The position numbers and the translations under genes were made by a program. Source: Solirubrobacteraceae bacterium (GTDB lineage Bacteria; Actinomycetota; Thermoleophilia; Solirubrobacterales; Solirubrobacteraceae). Taken from it: a DNA stretch of 14,042 bases. The number at the start of each line of letters is the position of its first letter. Positions within the stretch are counted from its first letter, which is position 1. The DNA lies in contig JAEMSV010000096.1 of the NCBI GenBank assembly GCA_016462625.1, positions 1 through 14,042 on the forward strand, given 5' to 3'. Of this stretch, positions 5,539-12,571 are shown piece by piece. The notes beneath the pieces are model-generated. The model was given only the letters and a program-made list of their open reading frames with translations, did not search any database and was not told the origin of the DNA.

Positions 5539-7048
5539 ACCGGGCTTCCTCGAGATCGAGGTCGCGCTCGATCTGGCGCAGCACGTCGCTGGTGAGCGAC
5601 CCTTCGTCGCGCAGGCGCAGCAGGGTGTCGCGCTCGACGCCGATCAGCTCGCGGCGCAGCGCCGCCAGGTGCTTGGGCGCTCCGGGGCTCTCCTGGGCGT
5701 GCTCGTCGCCCTCCAGGGCCGCCTGCGTTCGCCGCATGCGGGCCTGGTAGAGCTCGCGTACCCGCTGGACCAGCCGGTCCGGGAGGTCGTGCTCATCCTC
5801 GAGCTCTCCCAGGCGCTCGAGCGCCGCCTCCGTCGCGGCCCGCCGGGCGAGCGCCTCGTCGGGCGACCAGTCGCGGTCCTCCTCGACTCCGAGCACGTGG
5901 AGCACCCCCCGCAGGCTGAGCCCCTGCCCGACCAGGGTCACGAGGATGACCACGACGGTGATGAACAGGATCTCCCCGCGCTCGTCGACGGCCAGCGGGA
6001 CCGCGAGGGCCGCCGCGAGCGAGATGGCGCCGCGCATCCCCGCCCAGCCGATCGCCAGCCGCTCGGGCAGCGACTCGCCGAACCCCGACCACGGCAGCAG
6101 CAGGAATACGAGGCGCGTGACGATCACCGCGGCGCTGACCGCCAGCGCCGGGACCAGCAGACTGCCGAGCTCGAGGTCCTCGACGAGCTCGGGGAACTGC
6201 AGGCCGAGCAGGACGAAGATCGCCGCGTTCAGCCCGAAGACCAGGACGTCCCACACCGCCGCCGCGCTCAGGCGCGTGTCCGCGTCGAAGGTCTCGTGCG
6301 AGTGCCAGCTCAGGTAGAGACCCGCGACGACGGTCGCCAGGATGCCCGACGCCCCGAGCTCCTCGGCGACGATGTAGGCCGCGTACGAGGCCAGGATCGA
6401 CAGGAAGATCGTCAGTGTCAGGTCCGGCAGCCGGCGCTGGACATGGCGGGTCGCCCACCCCACGGCCAGGCCGACCAGCACGCCGCCGACGACCGCGACG
6501 ACGACGTCCCACCCGGCGTCGGCGATCGAGAACACGCCGCTGACGGCCGCCGCGACGGCGACGCGATAGGCGACGAGCGCGACCGCGTCGTTGAGCATCG
6601 CCTCGCCCTCGACGAGCAGCGTGGCGCGCGCCGGCGCGCCGGCCTTCCCGAAGGTCGCGAGCGCCGCCACCGGGTCGGTCGGCGCGAGCAGCGCGCCGAG
6701 GATGAACGCGGCGGTCCAGCCCATCCCGGGCACGAGCGCGTGGGCGACGACGGCGACGACCGCCATGGTCACGAGCACGAGCCCGACCGTCAGCAGCCCC
6801 AGCGGCTTGCGTTCGGCGAGCAGCTGCTGCGGCGACGCGTACCAGGCCGCCGCGTGGACCAGCGGCGGGAGGAACACGAGGAAGATGATGTCCGGATCGA
6901 CCTCGAGGTCCGGGACGCCGGGAATCAAGCCCGCGCTCAGCCCGCCGAGGACCAGGACGATGGGATACGGGATCCGAACGAGGTCGGCGACGCGCACGAG
7001 CAGCGCGGCACCGAGGAGGAGTGCGAAGAGGAACTCGATATCGCCCAC
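5525..7048 (-). CDS. CPA1-family Na+/H+ antiporter
   Basis: The protein has 507 aa from a GTG at 7048. About 12 hydrophobic helices occupy residues 3-388, followed by a charged cytoplasmic tail of about 120 residues with helical, coiled-coil-like character. Family motifs are FLVFLPPLVH (about 56-65), APTDP (122-126), the ion-binding region EGEAMLNDA (147-155, with N153-D154) and GWAGMRGAISLA (334-345). These place it with NhaP/NHE-type cation:proton antiporters that export Na+ (or K+) in exchange for protons, controlling pH and salt balance. The tail probably has a regulatory role (inference). I prefer the GTG at 7048 because a TAGACT element lies 10 nt upstream and the longer frame runs into the divergent deacetylase gene. 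Its 3' end overlaps the cupredoxin gene tail-to-tail. The exact ion cannot be read from sequence. Confidence 0.93.
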   Translation of the reverse strand: MGDIEFLFALLLGAALLVRVADLVRIPYPIVLVLGGLSAGLIPGVPDLEVDPDIIFLVFLPPLVHAAAWYASPQQLLAERKPLGLLTVGLVLVTMAVVAVVAHALVPGMGWTAAFILGALLAPTDPVAALATFGKAGAPARATLLVEGEAMLNDAVALVAYRVAVAAAVSGVFSIADAGWDVVVAVVGGVLVGLAVGWATRHVQRRLPDLTLTIFLSILASYAAYIVAEELGASGILATVVAGLYLSWHSHETFDADTRLSAAAVWDVLVFGLNAAIFVLLGLQFPELVEDLELGSLLVPALAVSAAVIVTRLVFLLLPWSGFGESLPERLAIGWAGMRGAISLAAALAVPLAVDERGEILFITVVVILVTLVGQGLSLRGVLHVLGVEEDRDWSPDEALARRAATEAALERLGELEDEHDLPDRLVQRVRELYQARMRRTQAALEGDEHAQESPGAPKHLAALRRELIGVERDTLLRLRDEGSLTSDVLRQIERDLDLEEARFSGP

Positions 7049-7058
7049 GTCCGGCGCG

Positions 7059-7064
7059 AGTCTA
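7059..7064 (-). promoter_or_regulatory. Candidate -10 element (TAGACT) of the antiporter gene
   Basis: TAGACT fits the actinobacterial TAnnnT consensus and ends 10 nt before the GTG start, so the transcript would be leaderless or nearly so. No Shine-Dalgarno sequence is visible before this GTG, which agrees. No clear -35 box was found. Confidence 0.4.
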
Positions 7065-7084
7065 GGTCGGGCCGGACGGACCCT

Positions 7085-7090
7085 TAGCCT
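7085..7090 (+). promoter_or_regulatory. Candidate -10 element (TAGCCT) of the deacetylase gene
   Basis: TAGCCT lies exactly 7 nt before the GTG at 7098, the spacing expected when transcription starts on the first base of the start codon. No Shine-Dalgarno sequence is present. It sits back-to-back with the antiporter element, 20 nt away. GTCCGG occurs at 7049-7054 and 7091-7096, with its inverse CCGGAC at 7072-7077. Confidence 0.42.
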
Positions 7091-7097
7091 GTCCGGG

Positions 7098-7961
7098 GTG
7101 ATCCGCAGCACCGTCCTGCCGGCGCTGCTCGTCGCCGCACTCCTCTCCGGCTGCGGTGGCACGGTCGCCGCGAAGCCCGACGCGCCCCGGGCGACGACGG
7201 CCGACGACACCCGCCAGGTCGCCGTGGGCCCGCCGGGCGCCGAAGACGGCGCCACGATCAGCGGAGACGCGGCCCGCAAGGTCGAGGTCCCGGTGCTGAT
7301 GTACCACGTGATCGCCAAGGCGAAGCCGGGCGAGACGTACCCCGAGCTGTGGGTGCCGCCCGCGCGCTTCGCCGCCCAGGTCCAGGCGCTCGCCGACGCC
7401 GGGTACCACGCCATCACGCTGCACCAGCTCATGGAGGCGTGGGAGAAGGGCGACCCTGTCCCGGACAAGCCGGTCGTCCTCACCTTCGACGACGGCTACC
7501 TCAGCCAGTCGACCAACGCCGCACCGGTCCTGGCCAAGCACGGGTGGCCCGGGGTCCTCTACCTCACGACGCGCAACATCGGCCCCACGATCCCGAAGTC
7601 TTCGGTCAAGAAGCTGCTGCGGTCAGGCTGGGAGCTCGGCGCCCACACCGCGACGCACCCTGATCTCCGCACGCTCGACGCCGCGGGCCGGGAGCGCGAG
7701 ATCGACGACGTGCGCATCCAGCTGCGGGCCGAATTCGACCAGGACGTGGAGTCCTTCTGCTACCCGGCGGGCAAGTACGACGAAGCCGTGGTCGCTGCCG
7801 TCAAGGCCGCGGGCTACCGATCGGCCACCACGGTCGCGCCGGGCTGGGCCGAGCCGAGCGACAACCCCTACCTTCTCCAGCGCGTCCGGGTCGATCCGCA
7901 GGACGGTCCGCAGCGCCTGCTGAAGAAGATCACCGCCTGGCACAGTTCGCCGGACGACTGA
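7098..7961 (+). CDS. NodB-type polysaccharide deacetylase lipoprotein
   Basis: The protein has 287 aa from a GTG start. A lipoprotein signal peptide ends in LLSGC (C19), so the mature protein should be lipid-anchored on the outer face of the membrane. A low-complexity Ala/Asp/Thr linker follows (20-60). The NodB domain (about 62-280) has the opening block VPVLMYH, the catalytic/metal motif TFDDGY (129-134, D131 as likely base and D132 as metal ligand), HTATH (183-187) giving the two metal histidines, and a CYPAGKYD motif (221-228). Such enzymes remove N- or O-acetyl groups from cell-wall or capsular polysaccharides; the substrate here is unknown. Motifs are intact, so it should be active. It is divergent from the antiporter, with 49 nt between the starts, and convergent with the glycosyltransferase fusion, with a 14-nt gap. 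Confidence 0.92.
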   Translation: MIRSTVLPALLVAALLSGCGGTVAAKPDAPRATTADDTRQVAVGPPGAEDGATISGDAARKVEVPVLMYHVIAKAKPGETYPELWVPPARFAAQVQALADAGYHAITLHQLMEAWEKGDPVPDKPVVLTFDDGYLSQSTNAAPVLAKHGWPGVLYLTTRNIGPTIPKSSVKKLLRSGWELGAHTATHPDLRTLDAAGREREIDDVRIQLRAEFDQDVESFCYPAGKYDEAVVAAVKAAGYRSATTVAPGWAEPSDNPYLLQRVRVDPQDGPQRLLKKITAWHSSPDD

Positions 7962-7975
7962 GCCAACCCCGTCCG

Positions 7976-10288
7976 TCAGGCGTCGGCCGAAGCCGGCAGC
8001 GGCGGAAGCTCCACCGGCGACGTGTGCAGCGCCCGGACCCGCACGTCGCGCCACGTGACGCCCTCGCGCACGAGCGCCGGGGCACCCATGATGAACGCCG
8101 TCGCGACCTCGACCGCCTGCAGGATCACGCCGTACGCGATGCCGTCGGCGTAGCTCACGCCGTACGCGCCGAGGACGGCGGCGCAGGCCAGCTGGAAGGT
8201 GCCGATGTTCGACGGCGTCAGCGGCAGGACCGCGGTGACGTTGACGGCGAACAGGACAGCGGCGGCCGCGCCGAACCCGGCGTGATCGTCGATGCCGAGC
8301 GCGACGAGCAGGAAGTAGCACGAGACGGCCTGCAGAACCCAGGCGCTGAGCTGGAACACCGTGGCCTCCGCGCCGAGCTTGGGCGAGCGGAAGACCAGCA
8401 GCCCGGACCGGGCCCGCAGCAGCGCGGCGCGCGCCCGTTCGGCGAACGCCGCCAGCCGCGATTCCCCGTTGGCGCCGCGACCGGCGAGCAGCGGCGCGAG
8501 GACGACCGTGAGGACGAGCACGACCGGGGCGACGGCGGCCAGCACCAGCGGCCCGGACTTCGTGAAGACGTCGACGGTCGAGAACATGATCACGCCGAGG
8601 ATCACCAGCGCGAGTGCGTTGAGCAGCGTCTGGGAGACGATCGTGCCGACCACGACGGGCAGCGTCTCGCGCGGGCGGCCGACGCGCCGCGCCACGATCA
8701 GCGCACGCGACGGCTCGCCCAGGCGAGCCGGCAGCGTCGCGCTCATCAAGACGCCGATGGATGTGGCGCGCATCGCGACGCCGAAGCTGATGACCGAGTC
8801 GGGGAGTCCCGCGCGGAGAATCGCCCGCCAGGAGACGGCGCGCAGCACCATCGACGCGCACATCACGCCGAGCCCGGCCACGACCCACGCCGGCTGGGAG
8901 TGGACCAGCGAGGTGACGACGCGGTCGACGCCGATGCGCTGGAGGGCGAGCAGGGCCAGCAGGATGGTCGCGAGGCCCGCGAGGCCGAGCGCCGCGCGGC
9001 GCAGGAAGGCGATCACCGGGCGGCGGCGGCCCGCGCCGGCCGGTGCGGGCGGCTCGGGGCGCGGGATGCGGCGCGGCCGCTCCATCGGGCGGCCGTCCGC
9101 CGTGGCGAGTCCGTGGCGGACCGCGAAGCGCGCGCCAGCGGTTGCCGGCTCCGGCACCGTGCGAGCTTCCTCGTAGACGCCGACGATCTCCTCGGTCACG
9201 TGCGGCCAGGAGAAGCGGTCGGCCGAGCGCGCGGCCTCGACGCCCATGGCGGTGGTGCGCGCGGGCGTCAGCGCGAGCTCGCGCAGCGTGGTGGCCAGCG
9301 CCATGGGATCGGCCCGCGGCACCAGCACGCCGTCCACGCCGTCGCGGACCACGTCGCGGTATCCGGCGATGTCGGAGGCGACGACCGGGGTGCCCGCGGC
9401 GAACGCCTCGGTCAGCACCATCCCGAAGGACTCGCCGCCCAAGGACGGCGCACACAGCAGGTCGGCGCCGCGCAGGATCGCGGTCTTGGCGACGTCGTCG
9501 ACCTTGCCGAGCGCCGTGACGCCGCGCGGGTCGAGCAGCAGCGGCTCGATCTCGTCGCGCGAGGCGCCGACGATCGTCAGCTGCGCGGGAACGTGGTCGC
9601 GCAGCGCCTCGAAGGCCGGGAGCAGCACCTCGAGCCCCTTGCGCTCGACGGCCTGGCCGACGAACGCGATCTTCAGCGGATCGCCGTCGAGCCGCGGCGC
9701 CTTCGGCGCCAGCTGCGGAGCAACCTGGACGCCGTTGGGGATCACGGTGTAGGTCCCGCCGAAGAAGCGGCGCCCGGTCCAGGCGGCGGCCTCGGACACG
9801 GCGATGCGCGCGTGCAGGCGGTTGAACCGGCGCCAGGCGCCGGCGAGGTTCCCGAGGTTGTTCGTGACCGGGCTCGTCGCGTACGCGTGGAACGTGCCGA
9901 CGACCGGGATATGCGGCGAGGCGTTGCACGCCTCCCAGCCGGCGGTCGGCGCCATCGGCTCGTGGACGTGGATGACGTCGGGCCGGAACTCGGCGATCGC
10001 GGTGCGGAACGCGCTGACCGCGTGCGGGTGCAGCGCGAGCGTGCTCACAGCGCCGTTGAACGGCAGCCCGACGGTGCGCCCCAGCGGGACCAGCCACTCG
10101 GGCATGGCACGGGCCTGCGGCCGCGCTCCACGGTGGAGGCGGACGGAGAGGGCGTCATCGGGGTCGACGGGCGCGAGCACACGGACGTCATGTCCAGTCG
10201 CGAGGAGCTCGGTCGCGAGCGCCTCGATGTGTCGCGTCACGCCCCCGGGATACGTCCAGGAATACGGAGACACCAGCGCTATGCGCAT
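7976..10288 (-). CDS. Fusion of a PimA-like GT4 glycosyltransferase and a YbhN/LPG-synthase-type membrane flippase domain
   Basis: The protein has 770 aa. Residues 1-375 are a GT-B glycosyltransferase of family GT4 closely resembling phosphatidylinositol mannosyltransferase PimA: N-terminal GGV (15-17), VIHVHEP (about 105-111), the phosphate-binding ERKG (215-218), and GGESFGMVLTEA with E286 and E294. These use a nucleotide sugar and often a lipid acceptor at the cytoplasmic membrane face. A Pro/Arg-rich linker (about 377-424) leads to a hydrophobic domain of about seven or eight helices. That domain has the family landmarks ARLGEPSRAL (521-530) and LPLTPSNIGTFQ (688-699) of the LPG_synthase_TM/UPF0104 group, associated with lipid flipping. 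One chain may therefore glycosylate a lipid and move or tether it (inference). I chose the ATG at 10288 because a TAGGAT lies 7 nt upstream and family members start MRI; the ATG at 10297 would overlap that element. Confidence 0.9.
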   Translation of the reverse strand: MRIALVSPYSWTYPGGVTRHIEALATELLATGHDVRVLAPVDPDDALSVRLHRGARPQARAMPEWLVPLGRTVGLPFNGAVSTLALHPHAVSAFRTAIAEFRPDVIHVHEPMAPTAGWEACNASPHIPVVGTFHAYATSPVTNNLGNLAGAWRRFNRLHARIAVSEAAAWTGRRFFGGTYTVIPNGVQVAPQLAPKAPRLDGDPLKIAFVGQAVERKGLEVLLPAFEALRDHVPAQLTIVGASRDEIEPLLLDPRGVTALGKVDDVAKTAILRGADLLCAPSLGGESFGMVLTEAFAAGTPVVASDIAGYRDVVRDGVDGVLVPRADPMALATTLRELALTPARTTAMGVEAARSADRFSWPHVTEEIVGVYEEARTVPEPATAGARFAVRHGLATADGRPMERPRRIPRPEPPAPAGAGRRRPVIAFLRRAALGLAGLATILLALLALQRIGVDRVVTSLVHSQPAWVVAGLGVMCASMVLRAVSWRAILRAGLPDSVISFGVAMRATSIGVLMSATLPARLGEPSRALIVARRVGRPRETLPVVVGTIVSQTLLNALALVILGVIMFSTVDVFTKSGPLVLAAVAPVVLVLTVVLAPLLAGRGANGESRLAAFAERARAALLRARSGLLVFRSPKLGAEATVFQLSAWVLQAVSCYFLLVALGIDDHAGFGAAAAVLFAVNVTAVLPLTPSNIGTFQLACAAVLGAYGVSYADGIAYGVILQAVEVATAFIMGAPALVREGVTWRDVRVRALHTSPVELPPLPASADA

Positions 10289-10295
10289 GCGCGCC

Positions 10296-10301
10296 ATCCT
10301 A
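10296..10301 (-). promoter_or_regulatory. Candidate -10 element (TAGGAT) of the glycosyltransferase-flippase gene
   Basis: TAGGAT fits TAnnnT and is 7 nt from the ATG at 10288, which predicts a leaderless mRNA. The element overlaps the alternative ATG at 10295-10297, arguing against that codon as the start. No convincing -35 or Shine-Dalgarno is seen. Confidence 0.4.
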
Positions 10302-10341
10302 GCCGCGTTCCCGGCTGACCATGCATCTCGGACACCACATC

Positions 10342-10347
10342 TACACT
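10342..10347 (+). promoter_or_regulatory. Candidate -10 element (TACACT) of the hemQ operon
   Basis: TACACT lies 9 nt before the ATG at 10357, again close to leaderless spacing and without a Shine-Dalgarno. It makes the upstream in-frame ATG at 10321 unlikely as a start. It is back-to-back with the TAGGAT element on the other strand, 40 nt away. Confidence 0.4.
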
Positions 10348-10356
10348 TCGTTGGCG

Positions 10357-11055
10357 ATGCCCCGCCGACACTTCGTCAAGTACACGTTCCTCAAGCTGGA
10401 CCCGGCCTGGCGCCGCCTCGGCTCCGAGGAGCGCGCCGCGCACAAGGCGGAGTTCGCTGCCGCGTGCAGCGATTTCGCCGATGGTCACCTCCTGCGGGCG
10501 TTCTCGACGGTGGGCACCCGCGGGGACACGGACATGATGCTGCTGTCCCAGGCCGAGAACCTGGAGCGCATCCACGAGTTCCACGTCGTGCTGGCCCAAT
10601 CCGGCCTCATGAAGTGGGCCGACATCCCGTACTCGTATCTCGCGATGACCAAGGAGTCGGAGTACTCCGACGAGTCGCGGCTCGAGGTGCGCCCCGCGCA
10701 CGCCAAGTACCTGTTCGTCTACCCGTTCGTGAAGAACCGCGACTGGTACGCGCTCGACGCCAAGGAACGCTGGCGCGTCATGCAGGGGCACATCACCGTC
10801 GGGAAGGAGTTCCCCGACATCGACATCAACACCTCGTACTCGTTCGGCCTCGACGATCAGGAGTTCGTCGTGGCCTTTGAGAGCGACGACCCGGGCGACT
10901 TCCTCGACCTCGTGCAGCGCCTGCGGACCACCGAGGCCTCGGCCTTCACCAAGCGCGACACCCCGACCTTCACGTGCATCGACGCCTCCGTCGAGCGGGC
11001 GCTCAACGCGCTCGACGGCGAGGCCGTGTCACTCGAGCCGAGCACGCAGGCGTAA
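10357..11055 (+). CDS. hemQ: Coproheme decarboxylase / H2O2-dependent heme synthase (HemQ, ChdC)
   Basis: The protein has 232 aa, the usual length for the single-chain HemQ of actinobacteria. HemQ carries out the last step of the coproporphyrin-dependent heme pathway, oxidatively decarboxylating two propionates of coproheme with H2O2 to give heme b in the cytoplasm. The chlorite-dismutase-family fold is shown by RHFVKYTF at the N-terminus, KYLFVYPFVKNRDWY (117-131, with Y122 the probable radical tyrosine), the haem-ligand region GHITVG (H145), and the long conserved run from NTSYSFGLDDQEF through DTPTFTC. The ATG at 10357 is preferred to 10321 because the family begins near RHFVKYT and a TACACT element lies between the two. 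It heads a tight operon with a DNA glycosylase (no gap) and a PHP phosphoesterase; no other heme gene is in the window. Confidence 0.93.
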   Translation: MPRRHFVKYTFLKLDPAWRRLGSEERAAHKAEFAAACSDFADGHLLRAFSTVGTRGDTDMMLLSQAENLERIHEFHVVLAQSGLMKWADIPYSYLAMTKESEYSDESRLEVRPAHAKYLFVYPFVKNRDWYALDAKERWRVMQGHITVGKEFPDIDINTSYSFGLDDQEFVVAFESDDPGDFLDLVQRLRTTEASAFTKRDTPTFTCIDASVERALNALDGEAVSLEPSTQA

Positions 11056-11700
11056 GTGTCCTCCGCGGAGGCCGTCGCGCACCTGCGCAATGCAGACCCC
11101 GTGATGGCCGCGCTGATCGAGCGCGTCGGCCCGCTGGAGAGCGACGAGGACGAAGCCGAATCCCGGGGACGCCCGGAAGACCACTACGGCGCGCTGGTGC
11201 GCTCGATCGTCGGCCAGCAGCTGTCGACGAAGGCGGCCCGCGCGATCTACGGCCGTCTGACCGACCGGTTCGACGGCCGGACGCCGACGCCCGAGCAGGT
11301 CCTGGCCGATGACGCCGAGGAGCTGCGCGCGGCCGCGGGGCTGTCGCGGATGAAGGTGAGCTTCCTGCGCTCGCTGGCCGAGCACGTGCAGGACGGCACG
11401 CTGGAGCTCGATCGCGTCGCGGAGCTGCCCGACGACGAGATCATCGCCGAGCTGACCGCGGTCAAGGGCATCGGCGAGTGGAGCGCGCACATGTACCTGA
11501 TGTTCCATCTGCGCCGTCCCGACGTGCTCGCGTGGGGCGACCTCGCGGTCCGCCGCGCCGTCCAGCTGGCCTACGGGCTCGAGGACGCGCCGCTGCGCGG
11601 GGAGCTGACCGAGCTCGCCGAGCCGTGGCGGCCGTACCGCACGCTGGCGTGCCGGTACCTGTGGCAGTCGCTCGACGCCACGCCCGTCGACGGGGACTGA
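11056..11700 (+). CDS. AlkA-type DNA-3-methyladenine glycosylase (HhH-GPD family)
   Basis: The protein has 214 aa, starting at a GTG that directly abuts the hemQ stop codon. The HhH-GPD core spans about 40-205. It has an early YGALVRSIVGQQLSTKAA block (44-61), the helix-hairpin-helix LTAVKGIGEWSAHM (133-146), and the catalytic aspartate D162 in WGDLAVRRA. These enzymes excise alkylated purines such as 3-methyladenine to begin base-excision repair. It is shorter than E. coli AlkA (about 280 aa) because it lacks the N-terminal beta domain, matching the compact short-form members. No Fe-S cluster cysteines are present, which argues against an endonuclease III or MutY type. A 12-bp palindrome (11060-11071) lies just inside its start. 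It is followed after 1 nt by the PHP gene. Confidence 0.92.
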   Translation: MSSAEAVAHLRNADPVMAALIERVGPLESDEDEAESRGRPEDHYGALVRSIVGQQLSTKAARAIYGRLTDRFDGRTPTPEQVLADDAEELRAAAGLSRMKVSFLRSLAEHVQDGTLELDRVAELPDDEIIAELTAVKGIGEWSAHMYLMFHLRRPDVLAWGDLAVRRAVQLAYGLEDAPLRGELTELAEPWRPYRTLACRYLWQSLDATPVDGD

Positions 11701-11701
11701 G

Positions 11702-12568
11702 ATGCCGCCCCGGCCGGACTTCGACCTGCAGTCGCACTCCACGTGCTCGGACGGCACGCTGGCTCCTCGGGAAGTCGTCGCGCGCGCGGCCGAGGCCGGG
11801 GTCCGGCTCCTCGCGCTGACCGACCACGACACGGTCGACGGGGTCGCCGAAGCGCAGGCCGCCGGCGCGCGGCACGGAGTCGCGGTCGTCACCGGCGTCG
11901 AGCTGTCGACCGTCGACCCCGCGGGCCCGGACCTGCACCTGCTCGGCTACGGATTCGATCCGGCGAATCCTGGCCTACGAACCGCCCTCGAAGCGTTCCG
12001 GGCCGACCGGCAGGCCCGGATCGGGCGGATGGCGGACGCGATGCGCGAGCTGGGCTGGGCGATCGCCGAGGACGAGCTCGCCGGCCGCAAGGCGCCTGGG
12101 CGCCCGCACCTCGCGCGGGCCGTCTTCCACCATCCCGCGAACGCGGCCCGCCTGCAGGAGGAGGGGCTCGACGGTTTCGGGGCGGTCCTCGAGGCGTACC
12201 TGATCGAAGGCAAGCCCGGCTTCTGCGGGCGCACGATGCCGACGGTCCCCGAGGCCATCGACGTCGTGCACGCCGCCGGGGGCGTGGCCGTCTGGGCGCA
12301 TCCGTACTGGGACATCCCCGGCGACGCGGAGGTCGCGGCGACGCTGCGGCGGTTCGCCGCAGCCGGTGTGGACGGGGTCGAGGCGTTCTACGTGACGCAC
12401 AGTGAGGCCCAGACGCGGCATCTCGCCGGGCTCGCCGACGAGCTTGGACTGCTCACGACCGGGTCCACGGACTTCCACGGGATCGGTCACGCGAATTTCG
12501 CGGATTTCCTGGGGTTTTCGCTGTTCGGACTCGAGCCGAGGCTCGGACCACTCTCACCCTCGACCTGA
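11702..12568 (+). CDS. PHP-domain phosphoesterase (TrpH/YciV, RNase AM-like)
   Basis: The protein has 288 aa. The PHP metal-binding motifs are all present: HSTCSDG (H12, H-x-H replaced by H-x-T here, with D17), TDHDT (D41, H42, D43), GVEL (E67), DLHLLGY (H79), WAHPYW (H200) and STDFHG (D257, H259). This arrangement matches the TrpH/YciV family, which hydrolyses 3',5'-bisphosphonucleotides and, in E. coli, acts as a 5'-3' exoribonuclease (RNase AM) on short RNAs and rRNA 5' ends. Length is normal for the family. It is the third gene of the hemQ operon, 1 nt after the DNA glycosylase stop. It ends only 3 nt from the convergent glycosidase-like gene, with no terminator visible between them. The exact substrate cannot be told from sequence. 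Confidence 0.9.
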   Translation: MPPRPDFDLQSHSTCSDGTLAPREVVARAAEAGVRLLALTDHDTVDGVAEAQAAGARHGVAVVTGVELSTVDPAGPDLHLLGYGFDPANPGLRTALEAFRADRQARIGRMADAMRELGWAIAEDELAGRKAPGRPHLARAVFHHPANAARLQEEGLDGFGAVLEAYLIEGKPGFCGRTMPTVPEAIDVVHAAGGVAVWAHPYWDIPGDAEVAATLRRFAAAGVDGVEAFYVTHSEAQTRHLAGLADELGLLTTGSTDFHGIGHANFADFLGFSLFGLEPRLGPLSPST

Positions 12569-12571
12569 GCC

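Noticed and set aside
5669..7087. Long plus-strand open frame (472 codons) opposite the antiporter
   Set aside because: It is Arg/Asp/Gln/His-rich, low in complexity and fully antisense to a gene with clear CPA1 motifs; long antisense frames are expected at this GC content.
8711..8730. 9-bp inverted repeat with a 2-nt spacer in the flippase coding region
   Set aside because: The loop is too short for a good hairpin, and the conserved ARLGEPSRA motif dictates most of the bases.
7623..10097. 824-codon minus-strand frame covering parts of the deacetylase and the fusion gene
   Set aside because: It is out of frame with both real genes, Arg/Ala-rich, and has no motif.
8024..10318. 764-codon plus-strand open frame opposite the glycosyltransferase-flippase
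   Set aside because: It is a mirror of the GC-rich codon pattern, with Arg/Asp/Gln/His-rich composition and no recognisable domain; the minus strand carries conserved GT4 and flippase motifs.
12525..12568. CGAGC/GCTCG inverted repeat near the end of the PHP gene as a terminator
   Set aside because: It has a short 5-bp stem inside coding sequence with no T-tract after it.
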